Shown: positions 1-10,298 of the stretch, piece after piece
Position numbering within the stretch: position 1 is the stretch's first letter
Layout: each line of letters opens with the position of its first letter
DNA from: Citrobacter sp. R56
GTDB taxonomy: Bacteria; Pseudomonadota; Gammaproteobacteria; Enterobacterales; Enterobacteriaceae
Direction of reading: 5' to 3'
NCBI RefSeq assembly: GCF_016811995.1
Contig: NZ_CP069159.1
Location: forward strand, 4,278,001-4,342,000
Length of the DNA stretch: 64,000 bases
The notes under the pieces: generated by a model
What the model saw: the letters and a program-made list of their open reading frames with translations, nothing else
What the model was told of the DNA's origin: nothing
Databases searched by the model: none
Translations under genes and position numbers: made by a program

Positions 1-477
1 TTCCCGTAAGGCAAACTTGAAGTTACGCTTATTTTTATTAAGGAATACGCGGCCCGACAAGAATTCGGATTTTTCTTAAATGAATGACATGCGTATTTTT
101 AAAAAATTTCGTTAATTTTTCTGAATGGTTAATTTTACTGAAAATATAAAAGAGTAATAAAGATACATCTTTATTATCCAACGCCTGGCGCTAAATAATT
201 TGAATAACAGCGCATGCAACCTGAAACATGACCACCAGAAATCCTCTCCCATCCTTGTTTACCACATATTTATTGTGGTTATAAAACAGGCAAAAAAGGG
301 CGTCCCACGCTGGCGAATAAATCACTCAATGTGATATAGTTCACAAAACAAATGAAACAAAAACAACGTTTCATTAAGTCTTGTTCTCAAAGCCCGCCGA
401 TAGCCAGAGTGCACCACGTCTCCCGTGAACAGCACCGTGCTGTCCAGGGCAGCAGCTACTCTCAGAGGATTTGTTTC
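1..477. promoter_or_regulatory. AT-rich non-coding region upstream of yjcB with a CRP-type operator
   Basis: No supportable gene is seen here. The first 200 bases are very AT-rich. At 330-345 lies a perfect CRP core, TGTGA-N6-TCACA, flanked by AA on both sides. At 429-443 there is a 15-base near-perfect dyad (ACAGCAC, one base, GTGCTGT), within 50 bases of the yjcB start. Open frames crossing this stretch are upstream extensions of yjcB without a ribosome binding site. In E. coli the divergent neighbour of yjcB is the phosphodiesterase gene pdeC; its start is not recognisable inside this window. Confidence 0.6.
330..345. promoter_or_regulatory. CRP-type operator
   Basis: The bases match both half-sites of the CRP consensus exactly (TGTGA, six bases, TCACA). 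The site lies about 133 bases upstream of the yjcB start. It could serve yjcB or a divergent gene lying before the window. Binding is inferred from sequence only. Confidence 0.6.
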
Positions 478-759
478 ATGGCAACCATCACCACTGGCGT
501 GGTTCTTCTCCGCTGGCAATTGCTGAGCGCCGTGCTCATGTTTTTAGCCAGCACGCTGAATATTCAGTTTCGTAAATCAGACGCGATTGGGCTGTCAGTC
601 ATCAGTAGCGCTCTTGGCGTGGTCTCCGCCTGTTGGTTTGCAACCGGTCTGCTCGGTATTACTCTGGTGGATATCTCGGCCATCTGGAGCAATATCGAAT
701 CGGTGATGGTGGAGGTGATGAGCCATACGCCACCCGAGTGGCCGATGGTGTTAGTCTGA
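478..759 (+). CDS. yjcB: YjcB, small predicted inner-membrane protein
   Basis: A 93-residue protein, the same length as E. coli YjcB, with closely similar sequence beginning MATITTGVVLLRW. It is hydrophobic with about two or three membrane segments (residues about 5-25, 38-55 and 57-75) and no catalytic motif. The start at 478 was chosen over the in-frame extension to 352 because AGAGGA lies about 7 bases before it and it matches the family start. It is convergent with ssb and followed by its own terminator. The function is unknown in E. coli as well. Confidence 0.85.
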   Translation: MATITTGVVLLRWQLLSAVLMFLASTLNIQFRKSDAIGLSVISSALGVVSACWFATGLLGITLVDISAIWSNIESVMVEVMSHTPPEWPMVLV

Positions 760-768
760 CGTTGAGAA

Positions 769-795
769 GAGCCTCCTCCGTGGAGGCTTTTTATT
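769..795 (+). terminator. Rho-independent terminator of yjcB
   Basis: GCCTCC and GGAGGC form a stem at 771-787 with a short loop, followed by TTTTTATT. It sits 10 bases past the yjcB stop. Confidence 0.8.
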
Positions 796-800
796 AGGCA

Positions 801-830
801 ATAAAAAACCCCCTGTCGAGACAGGGGGTT
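801..830 (-). terminator. Rho-independent terminator of ssb
   Basis: The 10-bp stem AACCCCCTGT/ACAGGGGGTT (807-830) with loop CGAG is followed on the minus strand by a T-run. It lies about 35 bases beyond the ssb stop. Confidence 0.85.
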
Positions 831-864
831 GCAGAAAACACGTTACCGTATTAACCCATCATTA

Positions 865-1395
865 TCAGAACGGGATGTCGTCATCGAAATCCATCGGCGG
901 TTCGTTAGACGGCGCTGGTGCAGACTGCTGCGGACGAGACTGCGCGCCGCCGCTGAACTGATTGCCGCCCTGAGGCTGCTGAGGCTGACCCCAACCACCC
1001 TGCTGCTGACCACCTGCACTACCGCCTGCCGGAGCACCGCCGCCCTGACGGCCACCCAGCATCTGCATGGTGCCGCCCACGTTAACCACCACTTCCGTCG
1101 TGTATTTTTCTACGCCGGACTGATCGGTCCATTTGCGGGTACGCAGCTGACCTTCAATATAGACCTGAGAACCTTTACGCAGGTATTCGCTGGCCACTTC
1201 CGCCAGTTTGCCAAACAGCACAACACGGTGCCATTCGGTCTGCTCTTTCATCTCACCGGTCGCTTTATCACGCCAGGATTCGGAAGTAGCCAGCGTAATG
1301 TTGGCAACTGCGCCACCATTCGGCATATAGCGTACTTCCGGGTCCTGGCCCAGATTACCGACGAGAATCACCTTGTTTACGCCTCTGCTGGCCAT
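865..1395 (-). CDS. ssb: Single-stranded DNA-binding protein
   Basis: Binds and protects single-stranded DNA in replication, recombination and repair, and recruits partner proteins through its C-terminal tip. The protein has 176 residues (E. coli 178). An OB-fold covers about residues 5-110, followed by a Gly/Gln/Pro-rich disordered linker and the diagnostic acidic tip ending DFDDDIPF. The start MASRGVNKV is preceded by AGGAGAC. It is divergent from uvrA across a 250-base region holding a LexA box, as in E. coli. Identification is secure. Confidence 0.98.
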   Translation of the reverse strand: MASRGVNKVILVGNLGQDPEVRYMPNGGAVANITLATSESWRDKATGEMKEQTEWHRVVLFGKLAEVASEYLRKGSQVYIEGQLRTRKWTDQSGVEKYTTEVVVNVGGTMQMLGGRQGGGAPAGGSAGGQQQGGWGQPQQPQGGNQFSGGAQSRPQQSAPAPSNEPPMDFDDDIPF

Positions 1396-1543
1396 GATCG
1401 TGTCTCCTGAAAAACGTTTCTTAATAAGTGTAAGCGCGGGATTGTAGCATTTCCAATAGCGCTTTTACTACGTTGCGAGGTCGATTCCAGTCAACAACCT
1501 CAGCCGGACATTGTTGCACAGACACCTGCGTTTTGCATTCCAA

Positions 1544-1563
1544 TACTGGATATCCATTCAGGT
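1544..1563. promoter_or_regulatory. LexA (SOS) box in the ssb-uvrA divergent region
   Basis: The core CTG-N10-CAG sits at 1546-1561 with an AT-rich centre and flanks TA/GT, in the position of the known E. coli uvrA operator. It lies about 85 bases before the uvrA start. Repression by LexA, which is encoded in this window at 29361-29969, follows from the family knowledge. Confidence 0.8.
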
Positions 1564-1645
1564 TTTATTGTGTCATAATTAACCGTTTGTAGTCACCGGT
1601 GGCTCCATGCGACCGGGAAAAAAGCGTTTAATCCGGGAAAGGTGA

Positions 1646-4468
1646 ATGGATAAGATCGAAGTTCGGGGCGCCCGCACCCATAATCTCAAAAACATCAACC
1701 TCGTCATCCCCCGCGACAAATTAATTGTCGTGACCGGGCTTTCGGGTTCTGGCAAATCCTCGCTCGCTTTCGACACCTTGTATGCCGAGGGGCAGCGTCG
1801 TTACGTTGAATCCCTTTCCGCGTATGCGCGTCAGTTTCTGTCGCTGATGGAAAAGCCGGACGTCGACCATATTGAGGGGCTGTCGCCCGCCATCTCAATT
1901 GAACAGAAATCGACGTCCCATAACCCGCGCTCCACGGTAGGGACAATTACCGAAATCCACGACTACCTGCGTCTGTTGTTCGCCCGCGTCGGTGAGCCGC
2001 GCTGCCCGGACCACGATGTCCCGCTGGCGGCCCAGACCGTCAGCCAGATGGTGGATAACGTGCTGTCGCAGCCAGAAGGAAAGCGCCTGATGCTGCTGGC
2101 GCCGGTGATCAAAGAGCGTAAAGGTGAACACACCAAAACGCTGGAAAATCTGGCGAGCCAGGGCTACATCCGCGCCCGTATTGACGGTGAGGTGTGCGAT
2201 CTCTCCGATCCGCCGAAACTGGAACTGCAAAAGAAACACACCATTGAGGTAGTGATCGACCGCTTCAAAGTGCGCGACGATCTGTCCCAGCGTCTGGCCG
2301 AATCCTTTGAAACGGCGCTGGATCTTTCCGGCGGTACGGCGGTAGTTGCCGACATGGACGATCCAAAAGCGGAAGAGCTGCTCTTCTCCGCCAACTTCGC
2401 CTGTCCGATTTGCGGCTACAGTATGCGTGAACTGGAACCCCGGTTGTTTTCATTCAACAACCCGGCGGGCGCCTGCCCGACCTGCGACGGCCTTGGCGTA
2501 CAACAGTATTTCGACCCCGACCGGGTGATCCAGAATCCCGAGCTGTCGCTGGCGGGTGGCGCTATCCGCGGCTGGGACCGTCGTAACTTCTATTACTTCC
2601 AGATGCTGAAATCGCTGGCTGAGCACTACAAGTTCGACGTAGATGCGCCGTGGGCCAGCCTGAGCGCGAATGTTCACAAAGTCGTGCTGTACGGTTCAGG
2701 TAAAGAGAACATTGAATTTAAGTACATGAACGATCGCGGCGATACCTCAGTTCGTCGCCATCCGTTCGAAGGCGTGCTGCACAATATGGAGCGCCGCTAC
2801 AAAGAGACGGAATCCAGTGCGGTACGCGAAGAGCTGGCGAAGTTCATCAGCAATCGCCCGTGCACCAGTTGTGAAGGTACGCGCCTGCGTCGTGAAGCAC
2901 GCCATGTGTTTGTTGAAAATACGCCGCTACCTGCGATTTCCGACATGAGCATCGGCCATGCGATGGATTTCTTCAACAACCTCAAACTTGCCGGTCAGCG
3001 TGCGAAAATCGCAGAGAAAATCCTTAAAGAGATCGGCGATCGCCTCAAGTTCCTCGTCAACGTCGGCCTGAAGTACCTGACGCTTTCCCGTTCTGCAGAG
3101 ACACTTTCCGGCGGCGAAGCGCAGCGTATCCGTTTGGCCAGCCAGATTGGCGCGGGGTTAGTCGGCGTGATGTACGTGCTGGATGAACCGTCGATTGGTT
3201 TGCATCAACGTGACAACGAACGCCTGCTGGGAACGCTTGTCCATCTGCGTAATCTTGGTAACACCGTTATCGTCGTAGAACACGACGAAGATGCGATTCG
3301 CGCCGCTGACCATGTGATCGATATCGGTCCTGGCGCTGGCGTCCATGGTGGTCAGGTGGTAGCAGAAGGCACCCTCGACGATATCATGGCGGTTCCTGAA
3401 TCCCTCACCGGCCAGTACATGAGCGGCAAACGCAAGATTGAAGTGCCCAAACAACGCGTTGCGGCGGATCCGGAGAAAGTGCTGCGACTGACAGGCGCGC
3501 GAGGCAACAACCTGAAAGACGTGACGCTGACGCTGCCCGTGGGCCTGTTTACCTGCATTACCGGCGTTTCCGGTTCCGGTAAATCCACCTTGATTAACGA
3601 CACGTTATTCCCGATTGCGCAAACGCAGTTGAATGGCGCCACGCTTGCTGAACCCGCGCCGTATCGCGATATTCAGGGTCTTGAACATTTTGATAAGGTC
3701 ATCGACATCGACCAAAGTCCGATTGGCCGTACACCGCGCTCCAACCCGGCGACCTATACCGGCGTGTTTACCCCCGTACGTGAACTGTTTGCCGGTGTGC
3801 CGGAATCACGCTCGCGCGGTTATACGCCAGGACGCTTTAGCTTTAACGTGCGTGGCGGACGCTGCGAAGCCTGTCAGGGCGATGGCGTGATCAAAGTCGA
3901 AATGCACTTCCTGCCGGATATCTATGTGCCGTGCGATCAGTGCAAAGGCAAACGCTACAACCGCGAAACGCTGGAGATTAAGTACAAAGGCAAGACCATC
4001 CACGAAGTGCTGGATATGACCATCGAAGAAGCACGCGAGTTTTTTGATGCCGTTCCGGCGCTGGCGCGTAAGTTGCAAACCCTGATGGACGTCGGTCTGA
4101 CCTACATTCGTCTCGGTCAGTCGGCAACGACGCTCTCCGGTGGTGAAGCACAGCGCGTGAAACTGGCGCGCGAGTTATCCAAACGCGGTACCGGGCAGAC
4201 GCTCTATATTCTGGATGAGCCAACAACCGGTCTGCACTTTGCGGATATTCAGCAGTTGCTGGACGTGCTGCATCAGTTGCGCGATCAGGGCAACACCATT
4301 GTGGTGATTGAGCACAATCTGGACGTGATCAAGACGGCGGACTGGATAGTCGATTTAGGCCCGGAAGGCGGCAGCGGCGGCGGGGAAATCCTCGTTTCCG
4401 GTACGCCAGAAACCGTTGCAGAGTGCGAAGCCTCACACACTGCCCGTTTCCTCAAACCGATGCTGTAG
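1646..4468 (+). CDS. uvrA: Excinuclease ABC subunit A (UvrA)
   Basis: Damage-recognition ATPase of nucleotide excision repair, which loads UvrB on lesions. The 940-residue protein has the E. coli length. It contains two ABC modules: the first Walker A (GLSGSGKSS) is at residues 31-39, the second (GVSGSGKST) near 640, and each module has an LSGGEAQR signature. Zinc-binding CxxC pairs lie near 253-280 and near 738-766. The start MDKIEVRGA follows GGGAAAGGTGA. A LexA box upstream indicates SOS induction. It converges on yjbR over a long hairpin. Confidence 0.98.
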   Translation: MDKIEVRGARTHNLKNINLVIPRDKLIVVTGLSGSGKSSLAFDTLYAEGQRRYVESLSAYARQFLSLMEKPDVDHIEGLSPAISIEQKSTSHNPRSTVGTITEIHDYLRLLFARVGEPRCPDHDVPLAAQTVSQMVDNVLSQPEGKRLMLLAPVIKERKGEHTKTLENLASQGYIRARIDGEVCDLSDPPKLELQKKHTIEVVIDRFKVRDDLSQRLAESFETALDLSGGTAVVADMDDPKAEELLFSANFACPICGYSMRELEPRLFSFNNPAGACPTCDGLGVQQYFDPDRVIQNPELSLAGGAIRGWDRRNFYYFQMLKSLAEHYKFDVDAPWASLSANVHKVVLYGSGKENIEFKYMNDRGDTSVRRHPFEGVLHNMERRYKETESSAVREELAKFISNRPCTSCEGTRLRREARHVFVENTPLPAISDMSIGHAMDFFNNLKLAGQRAKIAEKILKEIGDRLKFLVNVGLKYLTLSRSAETLSGGEAQRIRLASQIGAGLVGVMYVLDEPSIGLHQRDNERLLGTLVHLRNLGNTVIVVEHDEDAIRAADHVIDIGPGAGVHGGQVVAEGTLDDIMAVPESLTGQYMSGKRKIEVPKQRVAADPEKVLRLTGARGNNLKDVTLTLPVGLFTCITGVSGSGKSTLINDTLFPIAQTQLNGATLAEPAPYRDIQGLEHFDKVIDIDQSPIGRTPRSNPATYTGVFTPVRELFAGVPESRSRGYTPGRFSFNVRGGRCEACQGDGVIKVEMHFLPDIYVPCDQCKGKRYNRETLEIKYKGKTIHEVLDMTIEEAREFFDAVPALARKLQTLMDVGLTYIRLGQSATTLSGGEAQRVKLARELSKRGTGQTLYILDEPTTGLHFADIQQLLDVLHQLRDQGNTIVVIEHNLDVIKTADWIVDLGPEGGSGGGEILVSGTPETVAECEASHTARFLKPML

Positions 4469-4477
4469 TGGTACAAA

Positions 4478-4507
4478 TGCCGCTTCCTGGTGTGTCAGGA
4501 AGCGGCA
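4478..4507. terminator. Bidirectional hairpin between uvrA and yjbR
   Basis: A perfect 12-bp stem (TGCCGCTTCCTG/CAGGAAGCGGCA) encloses a 6-base loop, centred between the two convergent stops. There is no good T-run on either side, so it may stabilise 3' ends or terminate only weakly. Confidence 0.65.
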
Positions 4508-4529
4508 CTAATCGCCCCAAAGTTCAGTG

Positions 4530-4880
4530 TTATATCAACTGTTTACGTTTCTCGTCAGGTAGCGTGTTCACTGCCTGCTGATAAGAGGCGTCAACCAGGT
4601 AATAGATCTGCGAATCCGGCAGAGAGCCGTCCAGATATACCGTACTCCAGTGCGCTTTGTTCAGATGTCGACTGGGACGCACGTCGCTGTGTTGCTGGCG
4701 CAACAACTCTGCCAGTTCAGGGCTGGTTTTCAGAGAGACTGCAGGACGTTCTTCCACCTCTTTCACCATCGCGAAGAGGACATCTTCCACTTTAATTTGT
4801 GTGGCCTTCCAGTCGCTGTGCACGCTCTGCTCTGCGCCTGTTTTTGCCATGCAATATTGCAGTAACTCCGAATTGGTCAT
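4530..4880 (-). CDS. yjbR: YjbR, MmcQ/YjbR-family DNA-binding protein
   Basis: A 116-residue protein matching E. coli YjbR (118 aa), a small double-wing fold protein of unknown physiological role. The start MTNSELLQYC at 4880 is preferred over the longer frame to 4919 because it matches the family and has GGGGA upstream. In E. coli yjbQ lies between yjbR and aphA; here only about 140 bases separate yjbR from aphA and yjbQ is absent. The hallmark of the family, a YjbR-type basic surface near the C terminus (SRHLNKAHWSTV), is visible. Confidence 0.88.
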   Translation of the reverse strand: MTNSELLQYCMAKTGAEQSVHSDWKATQIKVEDVLFAMVKEVEERPAVSLKTSPELAELLRQQHSDVRPSRHLNKAHWSTVYLDGSLPDSQIYYLVDASYQQAVNTLPDEKRKQLI

Positions 4881-5020
4881 CTTTATTCCCCTTACACGCA
4901 TGCCGCCCACTGAGAACATCTTTTATTCAGTGTGCAGCAAGTCAGCGAAAGGTAAAAGTGAACAGCTCAATTTTGTTTAAAAAAACAGCAAACCGGCAAG
5001 CGCAACGTTCGCCCGCTGTC

Positions 5021-6053
<1,033 letters not shown>

Positions 6054-7877
6054 ATGAGAACACCATGCTCTTTTATTATTAAAAATAGATGGCGCTTTCA
6101 CATCACAAGTATTTTTCTCCTGCTATTAATGCTGACTATCTCTGTATTATTTTTGCATATGCGTTTTATGACCTTAGTCGGCACTGATAAAATGCGTTTA
6201 GAGATGTACAAGTCAACATTATACTCAACAATAGATCAATATTATATTTTACCTTATATGTTGTCGATGGATAATATAATAAAACAGTCTATGGACCAAC
6301 CCGATGATAATGTTTCCGAGAGCCTTAATAAGCATGTTGAATACTTCAACACACAATTAAAAACAGCGGCGATATTTATTCTTAATGCGCAAGGCAAAAC
6401 CATTGCTTCCAGTAACTGGAGGCAACCCGGAAGTTATGTAGGTCAGGACTATAGCTATCGCCCCTACTATAAACAAGCGATGATGGGGCTGAACGGCAGA
6501 TTCTACGGTATCGGCAGTACAACGAATACCCCAGGATTCTTCCTGTCTACCGGTATCAAGCGCGAGGGAAAAATCGTCGGTGTCGTGGTTGTTAAAATTA
6601 GCCTTAATGACATTGAAAACGTATGGGCAGAAGGCCCTGAAAATATCATTGTGAGTGATGAACACAGCATTATATTTTTAAGTTCAAAGTCACAATGGCG
6701 AATGAGAACCTTAGAACCATTACCTTCTCAAATAAAAGAAAAATTACAATTAACTCGCCAATACAGTTTAAGCAATATTTTACCTGCTGATTATTACCCA
6801 TGCTTCACATTTAATGAATTTATTTTCTTAAAAGAGAAAGCAAATCAATTTTGTTTATTACCCCGCTTTTACACTCAGCAAATTTCCATTCCAGAATTTA
6901 ACTGGAAAATGACGATCATTGTGCCATTAGATAATTTCTACTGGACATGGGCAATTTCACTGGTAATCACCCTCATTTTGTATTTACTGGTACTGGTTAT
7001 CATCAAATACTGGCGAATGCGTTCGCATGCTCAACAGTTATTAACACAGGCAAATGAAACGCTTGAGATGCAGGTTAAAGAACGTACTTATGCCCTTGAG
7101 TCAATGAACCAAAAACTGCTTCAGGAGATGAAAGAACGCACCCAGGCAGAGCATATTATTCAACTGACGCGCAGCGAACTGGCAGAATCCAATAAGCTTG
7201 CCGCCTTAGGGCAGATGGCGACTGAAATAGCCCATGAGCAAAACCAGCCGTTGGCCGCGATCCATGCCCTGACGGACAACGCCCGCACAATGCTGGCGAA
7301 AAAGATGTATTCACAGACAGACCAGAATCTCAAATACATCATTTCCGTTGTCGAACGCATGACCCAGTTAATGTCGGAACTAAAAACCTTCGCCTCCCGC
7401 CATCGGGTGCCAAAAGGTTCTGCGGATGTAATTAAAGTTATGTACAGCGCGGTCGCGCTGCTAAATCACAGCATGGAAAAAAATAATCTTGAACGCCGGA
7501 TTAAAGCACCGTCCAGTCCTCTCTTCGTCGGTTGTGATGAATTAGGTCTTGAGCAGATCTTTAGTAATTTGATAACCAATGCCCTGGACGCAATGGAAGA
7601 TCAGCAACGTAAACGTCTGGATATATCAATTTATAAGGAAGATCATAAAGTTATCATCACACTGAAAGATAATGGCTGCGGATTTTCACCCCAAATTATT
7701 GAGCGAATATTTGAAGCGTTTTTCACCACCAAACGTCGAGGTATTGGGCTCGGTCTCGCTATTGTCAGCGAAATAGTCAGAAACTCAAATGGAACAATCC
7801 ACGCCAGTAATCATCCGGAAGGTGGTGCGATGATTACTTTATCATGGCCAGAATGGAGAGAAGACAATGGTAAATAA
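6054..7877 (+). CDS. kguS: Sensor histidine kinase KguS (DctB-like)
   Basis: A 607-residue membrane sensor kinase. Transmembrane segments lie at residues about 17-36 and 299-318, enclosing a periplasmic double-Cache-like domain (ASSNW-x-QPGSYVGQDYSYRPYY is typical of DctB-type sensors). A coiled-coil linker at 325-380 leads to the kinase. The H-box EIAHEQNQPLAAI gives the phosphoacceptor His394. The N-box (FSNLITNALDAM) is at 503-514, G1 (DNGCG) at 539-543 and G2 (GIGLGL) at 563-568. The gene overlaps kguR by 11 bases, so the two are co-translated. The arrangement with suc paralogues and a transporter matches UPEC KguS, which responds to alpha-ketoglutarate. The ligand here is inferred. The first 900 bases are much more AT-rich than the suc genes. 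Confidence 0.85.
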   Translation: MRTPCSFIIKNRWRFHITSIFLLLLMLTISVLFLHMRFMTLVGTDKMRLEMYKSTLYSTIDQYYILPYMLSMDNIIKQSMDQPDDNVSESLNKHVEYFNTQLKTAAIFILNAQGKTIASSNWRQPGSYVGQDYSYRPYYKQAMMGLNGRFYGIGSTTNTPGFFLSTGIKREGKIVGVVVVKISLNDIENVWAEGPENIIVSDEHSIIFLSSKSQWRMRTLEPLPSQIKEKLQLTRQYSLSNILPADYYPCFTFNEFIFLKEKANQFCLLPRFYTQQISIPEFNWKMTIIVPLDNFYWTWAISLVITLILYLLVLVIIKYWRMRSHAQQLLTQANETLEMQVKERTYALESMNQKLLQEMKERTQAEHIIQLTRSELAESNKLAALGQMATEIAHEQNQPLAAIHALTDNARTMLAKKMYSQTDQNLKYIISVVERMTQLMSELKTFASRHRVPKGSADVIKVMYSAVALLNHSMEKNNLERRIKAPSSPLFVGCDELGLEQIFSNLITNALDAMEDQQRKRLDISIYKEDHKVIITLKDNGCGFSPQIIERIFEAFFTTKRRGIGLGLAIVSEIVRNSNGTIHASNHPEGGAMITLSWPEWREDNGK

Positions 7878-9225
7878 TGCAAGCGATATTACCATTATTT
7901 ATATTGAGGACAGCGATGATGTGCGCTTTGCCTGCGAGCAAACGCTGACCCTCGCAGGTTATCGAGTGATATCTTGTTCTAATGCTGAGCAGAGTTTACC
8001 GGTGATTGAGAGTCAAACGAATATTATTGTACTCACTGATGTCAGACTTCCCGGGATATCCGGTTTAGAGTTATTAAACCGTATTATTGAAATCGATGCC
8101 AAAATCCCCGTCATTTTAATCACGGGTCATGGCGATGTTGAAATGGCCGTTGAAGCCATGCGCAATGGCGCCTGCGATTTTATCGAAAAACCCTGTAGCT
8201 CCGATAAATTGCTCAGCATTATTGCCAGCGCGGTGGAAAAACGCCGACTGGTATTAGAGAACAAGCAATTACTCACCCGTTTGCAACAAGAAAACGGTCC
8301 GATTCTGATTGGTCGTAGCCCGCAAATGCAGCAATTGCGAAAAATGATCATGAATGTCGCTGATACAGATGCCGATGTGCTTATTTACGGCGAAACCGGC
8401 TGTGGCAAAGAAGTTGTCGCCCGCATGTTGCACCACTGGAGCACCCGTCATAAAGGTCAGTTTGTCGCATTAAACTGTGCAGGATTACCTGAAACCCTCT
8501 TTGAGAGTGAAATTTTCGGTCATGAACCCGGCGCTTTTACCGGCGCGCTGAAAAAGCGGATTGGAAAAATAGAACACGCTAATGGCGGTACACTCTTTCT
8601 GGATGAAATTGAAGGTATGCCACCGGGTATGCAGGTGAAACTATTACGTGTACTGCAAGAACGAACCATTGAGCGACTCGGCGCCAACCAATTAATTCCA
8701 GTGAACTGCCGCGTAATCGCCGCGACAAAAGAAGATCTGCTGCGCCAGAGTGAAGAAAATAATTTTCGCGCTGACCTTTATTACCGCCTGAACGTGGTGA
8801 GCCTGAGTATTCCCCCTCTGCGCCAGCGACGGGAAGATATTCCGGAGTTATTTTACTGGTTCGCCAGTCAGGCTGCGCAAAAATACAATCGTCCTCTTCC
8901 CGATATTTCACCGATGCTGCTTGCCTGGCTGCAATCACAAAGTTGGCCAGGCAATGTGCGGGAACTTAAACACAATGCCGAGCGCTTTGTATTAGGATTA
9001 TTGACCCAGCACCAGTCAGTGCCGATGACCCAGCAAGAAGAACGGGGTCTGACCGCCTGTATTGATGCGTTCGAGAAAAAGCTCATTGAGGATATGCTGC
9101 GACAAACAGAAGGCCAGGTCAGTTTGACTGCGCGGCTACTGCAACTGCCGCGCAAGACGTTATATGACAAACTGAATAAGCACCAGATCCAGCCCCAGCT
9201 CTACCGGTTAGATTCAACCAGCTAG
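7867..9225 (+). CDS. kguR: Sigma54-dependent response regulator KguR (NtrC/DctD family)
   Basis: A 452-residue enhancer-binding regulator. The receiver domain (1-115) has the phosphoacceptor D58 (LTDVRLPG), T86 and K108. The AAA+ domain has Walker A GETGCGKE at 175-182, the sigma54-contacting loop GAFTGA at 222-227 and Walker B LFLDEI at 243-248. A Fis-type helix-turn-helix lies at the C terminus (about 400-445, SLTARLLQLPRKTLYDKL). GAFTGA means its targets should have -24/-12 promoters; two such promoters occur upstream of the two operons in this block. It shares 11 bases with kguS and overlaps tail-to-tail by 12 bases with the dehydrogenase gene on the other strand. Confidence 0.9.
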   Translation: MVNNASDITIIYIEDSDDVRFACEQTLTLAGYRVISCSNAEQSLPVIESQTNIIVLTDVRLPGISGLELLNRIIEIDAKIPVILITGHGDVEMAVEAMRNGACDFIEKPCSSDKLLSIIASAVEKRRLVLENKQLLTRLQQENGPILIGRSPQMQQLRKMIMNVADTDADVLIYGETGCGKEVVARMLHHWSTRHKGQFVALNCAGLPETLFESEIFGHEPGAFTGALKKRIGKIEHANGGTLFLDEIEGMPPGMQVKLLRVLQERTIERLGANQLIPVNCRVIAATKEDLLRQSEENNFRADLYYRLNVVSLSIPPLRQRREDIPELFYWFASQAAQKYNRPLPDISPMLLAWLQSQSWPGNVRELKHNAERFVLGLLTQHQSVPMTQQEERGLTACIDAFEKKLIEDMLRQTEGQVSLTARLLQLPRKTLYDKLNKHQIQPQLYRLDSTS

Positions 9226-10287
9226 CGCAGGTGTCTGGGGATGCAGACCCAAATCAATCCCTTTACGGGCGTAGTGTTCCACGACCCATGACCAGAACGC
9301 GGCCGGGATTGCGATGGTTTTGCTGTTGCGTTCCCGCGTTTCGGCCTCCGGCATCCCAGGGTAAATGACCGGCCTGCCCCCCGGCTGCGGCCGGGTCGCC
9401 AGCAGGTAGTCGGCAAAAAACTGCCCTTTCGCCTCTGCTTGATCGCTGAATTTTGCGGGATCAATGACCAGGGCAAACAGGTGGTTATGCGCGGATCCAT
9501 CGGCCTGATGATCTTCTGCGATCGTATCCCCACCGGACAAGATCCCCGCCATCATTTCAATCATCAACGCCAGACCAAAGCCTTTATGTTCACCAAACGG
9601 CAACAGCGCACCCGATGGCGAGGTAAACAGCACCCCCGGATCGGTGCTGGGATTGCCTTGCGCATCAATCACCTGACCCGGCGCTGCCTGTTTACCCTCG
9701 ACAGACATCACCCGCGCTTTGTTCAACGCCATACTGCTGGTCGCAAAATCAACCAGCATCGGCGGCCTGCCGTCATTAAACGGCCAGGCAAAACAGAACG
9801 GATTGGTCGTCATGCGGGCCTGCGCTCCCCCCCAGGGAGCGACCAGCGCCGGTCTTCCGGTGACATTGCTCATCGCCAGCATCGCCAGCCCTTTATCGCT
9901 CGCCATCTGGCCGAAGTGTCCCATACGCCCTAAATGGTGCGCGTGGCACAAAGTGAGCAGACAAAATCCATGCTCTTTTGCTCGCTCAATGGCCGCATTC
10001 ATCGCCACTTTTGCCGCGTGCTGGCCAAAACCATTATGGGCATGGTAACGCAGCAGATGGCCTTCGCTGACCAGCGCTTCTGGCCGGGCGTTGGGTGTCA
10101 CGTCGCCTCTGGCGATGTTCTCAAGATATTTAGGTAATAGCGTGACGCCGTGGCTGGGAAAACCATAACGTTCAGCCTCAATCATGTGTTCAGCGACATC
10201 CTGGGCGATATCCGCATCGCAGCCGTTCAACTCAAGTAATCCAGCCGTTAACCAACGGACTTTTTCCAGTGCAATTTGCAGTGACAT
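9214..10287 (-). CDS. Ldh2/malate-L-lactate dehydrogenase family oxidoreductase
   Basis: A 357-residue NAD(P)H-dependent 2-hydroxyacid/2-oxoacid dehydrogenase of the Ldh2 superfamily (relatives AllD, YiaK, sulfolactate dehydrogenase). Typical motifs are visible: the substrate-site HNGFGQHA region near 70-76, LCHAHHLGRMG near 113-123, the nucleotide segment MTTNPFCFAWP, and FGEHKGFGLALM near the glycine-rich 255-266. The start MSLQIALEK at 10287 follows AAGGAG; the longer frame to 10425 overlaps the transporter. It is the second gene of the transporter operon (11-base gap). In the UPEC locus it is annotated as malate dehydrogenase. A substrate such as 2-hydroxyglutarate is equally conceivable. 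Confidence 0.75.
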   Translation of the reverse strand: MSLQIALEKVRWLTAGLLELNGCDADIAQDVAEHMIEAERYGFPSHGVTLLPKYLENIARGDVTPNARPEALVSEGHLLRYHAHNGFGQHAAKVAMNAAIERAKEHGFCLLTLCHAHHLGRMGHFGQMASDKGLAMLAMSNVTGRPALVAPWGGAQARMTTNPFCFAWPFNDGRPPMLVDFATSSMALNKARVMSVEGKQAAPGQVIDAQGNPSTDPGVLFTSPSGALLPFGEHKGFGLALMIEMMAGILSGGDTIAEDHQADGSAHNHLFALVIDPAKFSDQAEAKGQFFADYLLATRPQPGGRPVIYPGMPEAETRERNSKTIAIPAAFWSWVVEHYARKGIDLGLHPQTPALAG

Positions 10288-10298
10288 GGCGTATCTCC

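Noticed and set aside
352-477. N-terminal extension of yjcB
   Set aside because: E. coli YjcB starts at the position corresponding to 478, and the upstream part has no ribosome binding site and holds a dyad.
829-1410. 193-codon open frame opposite ssb
   Set aside because: Covers ssb exactly in antisense; no motif or ribosome binding site.
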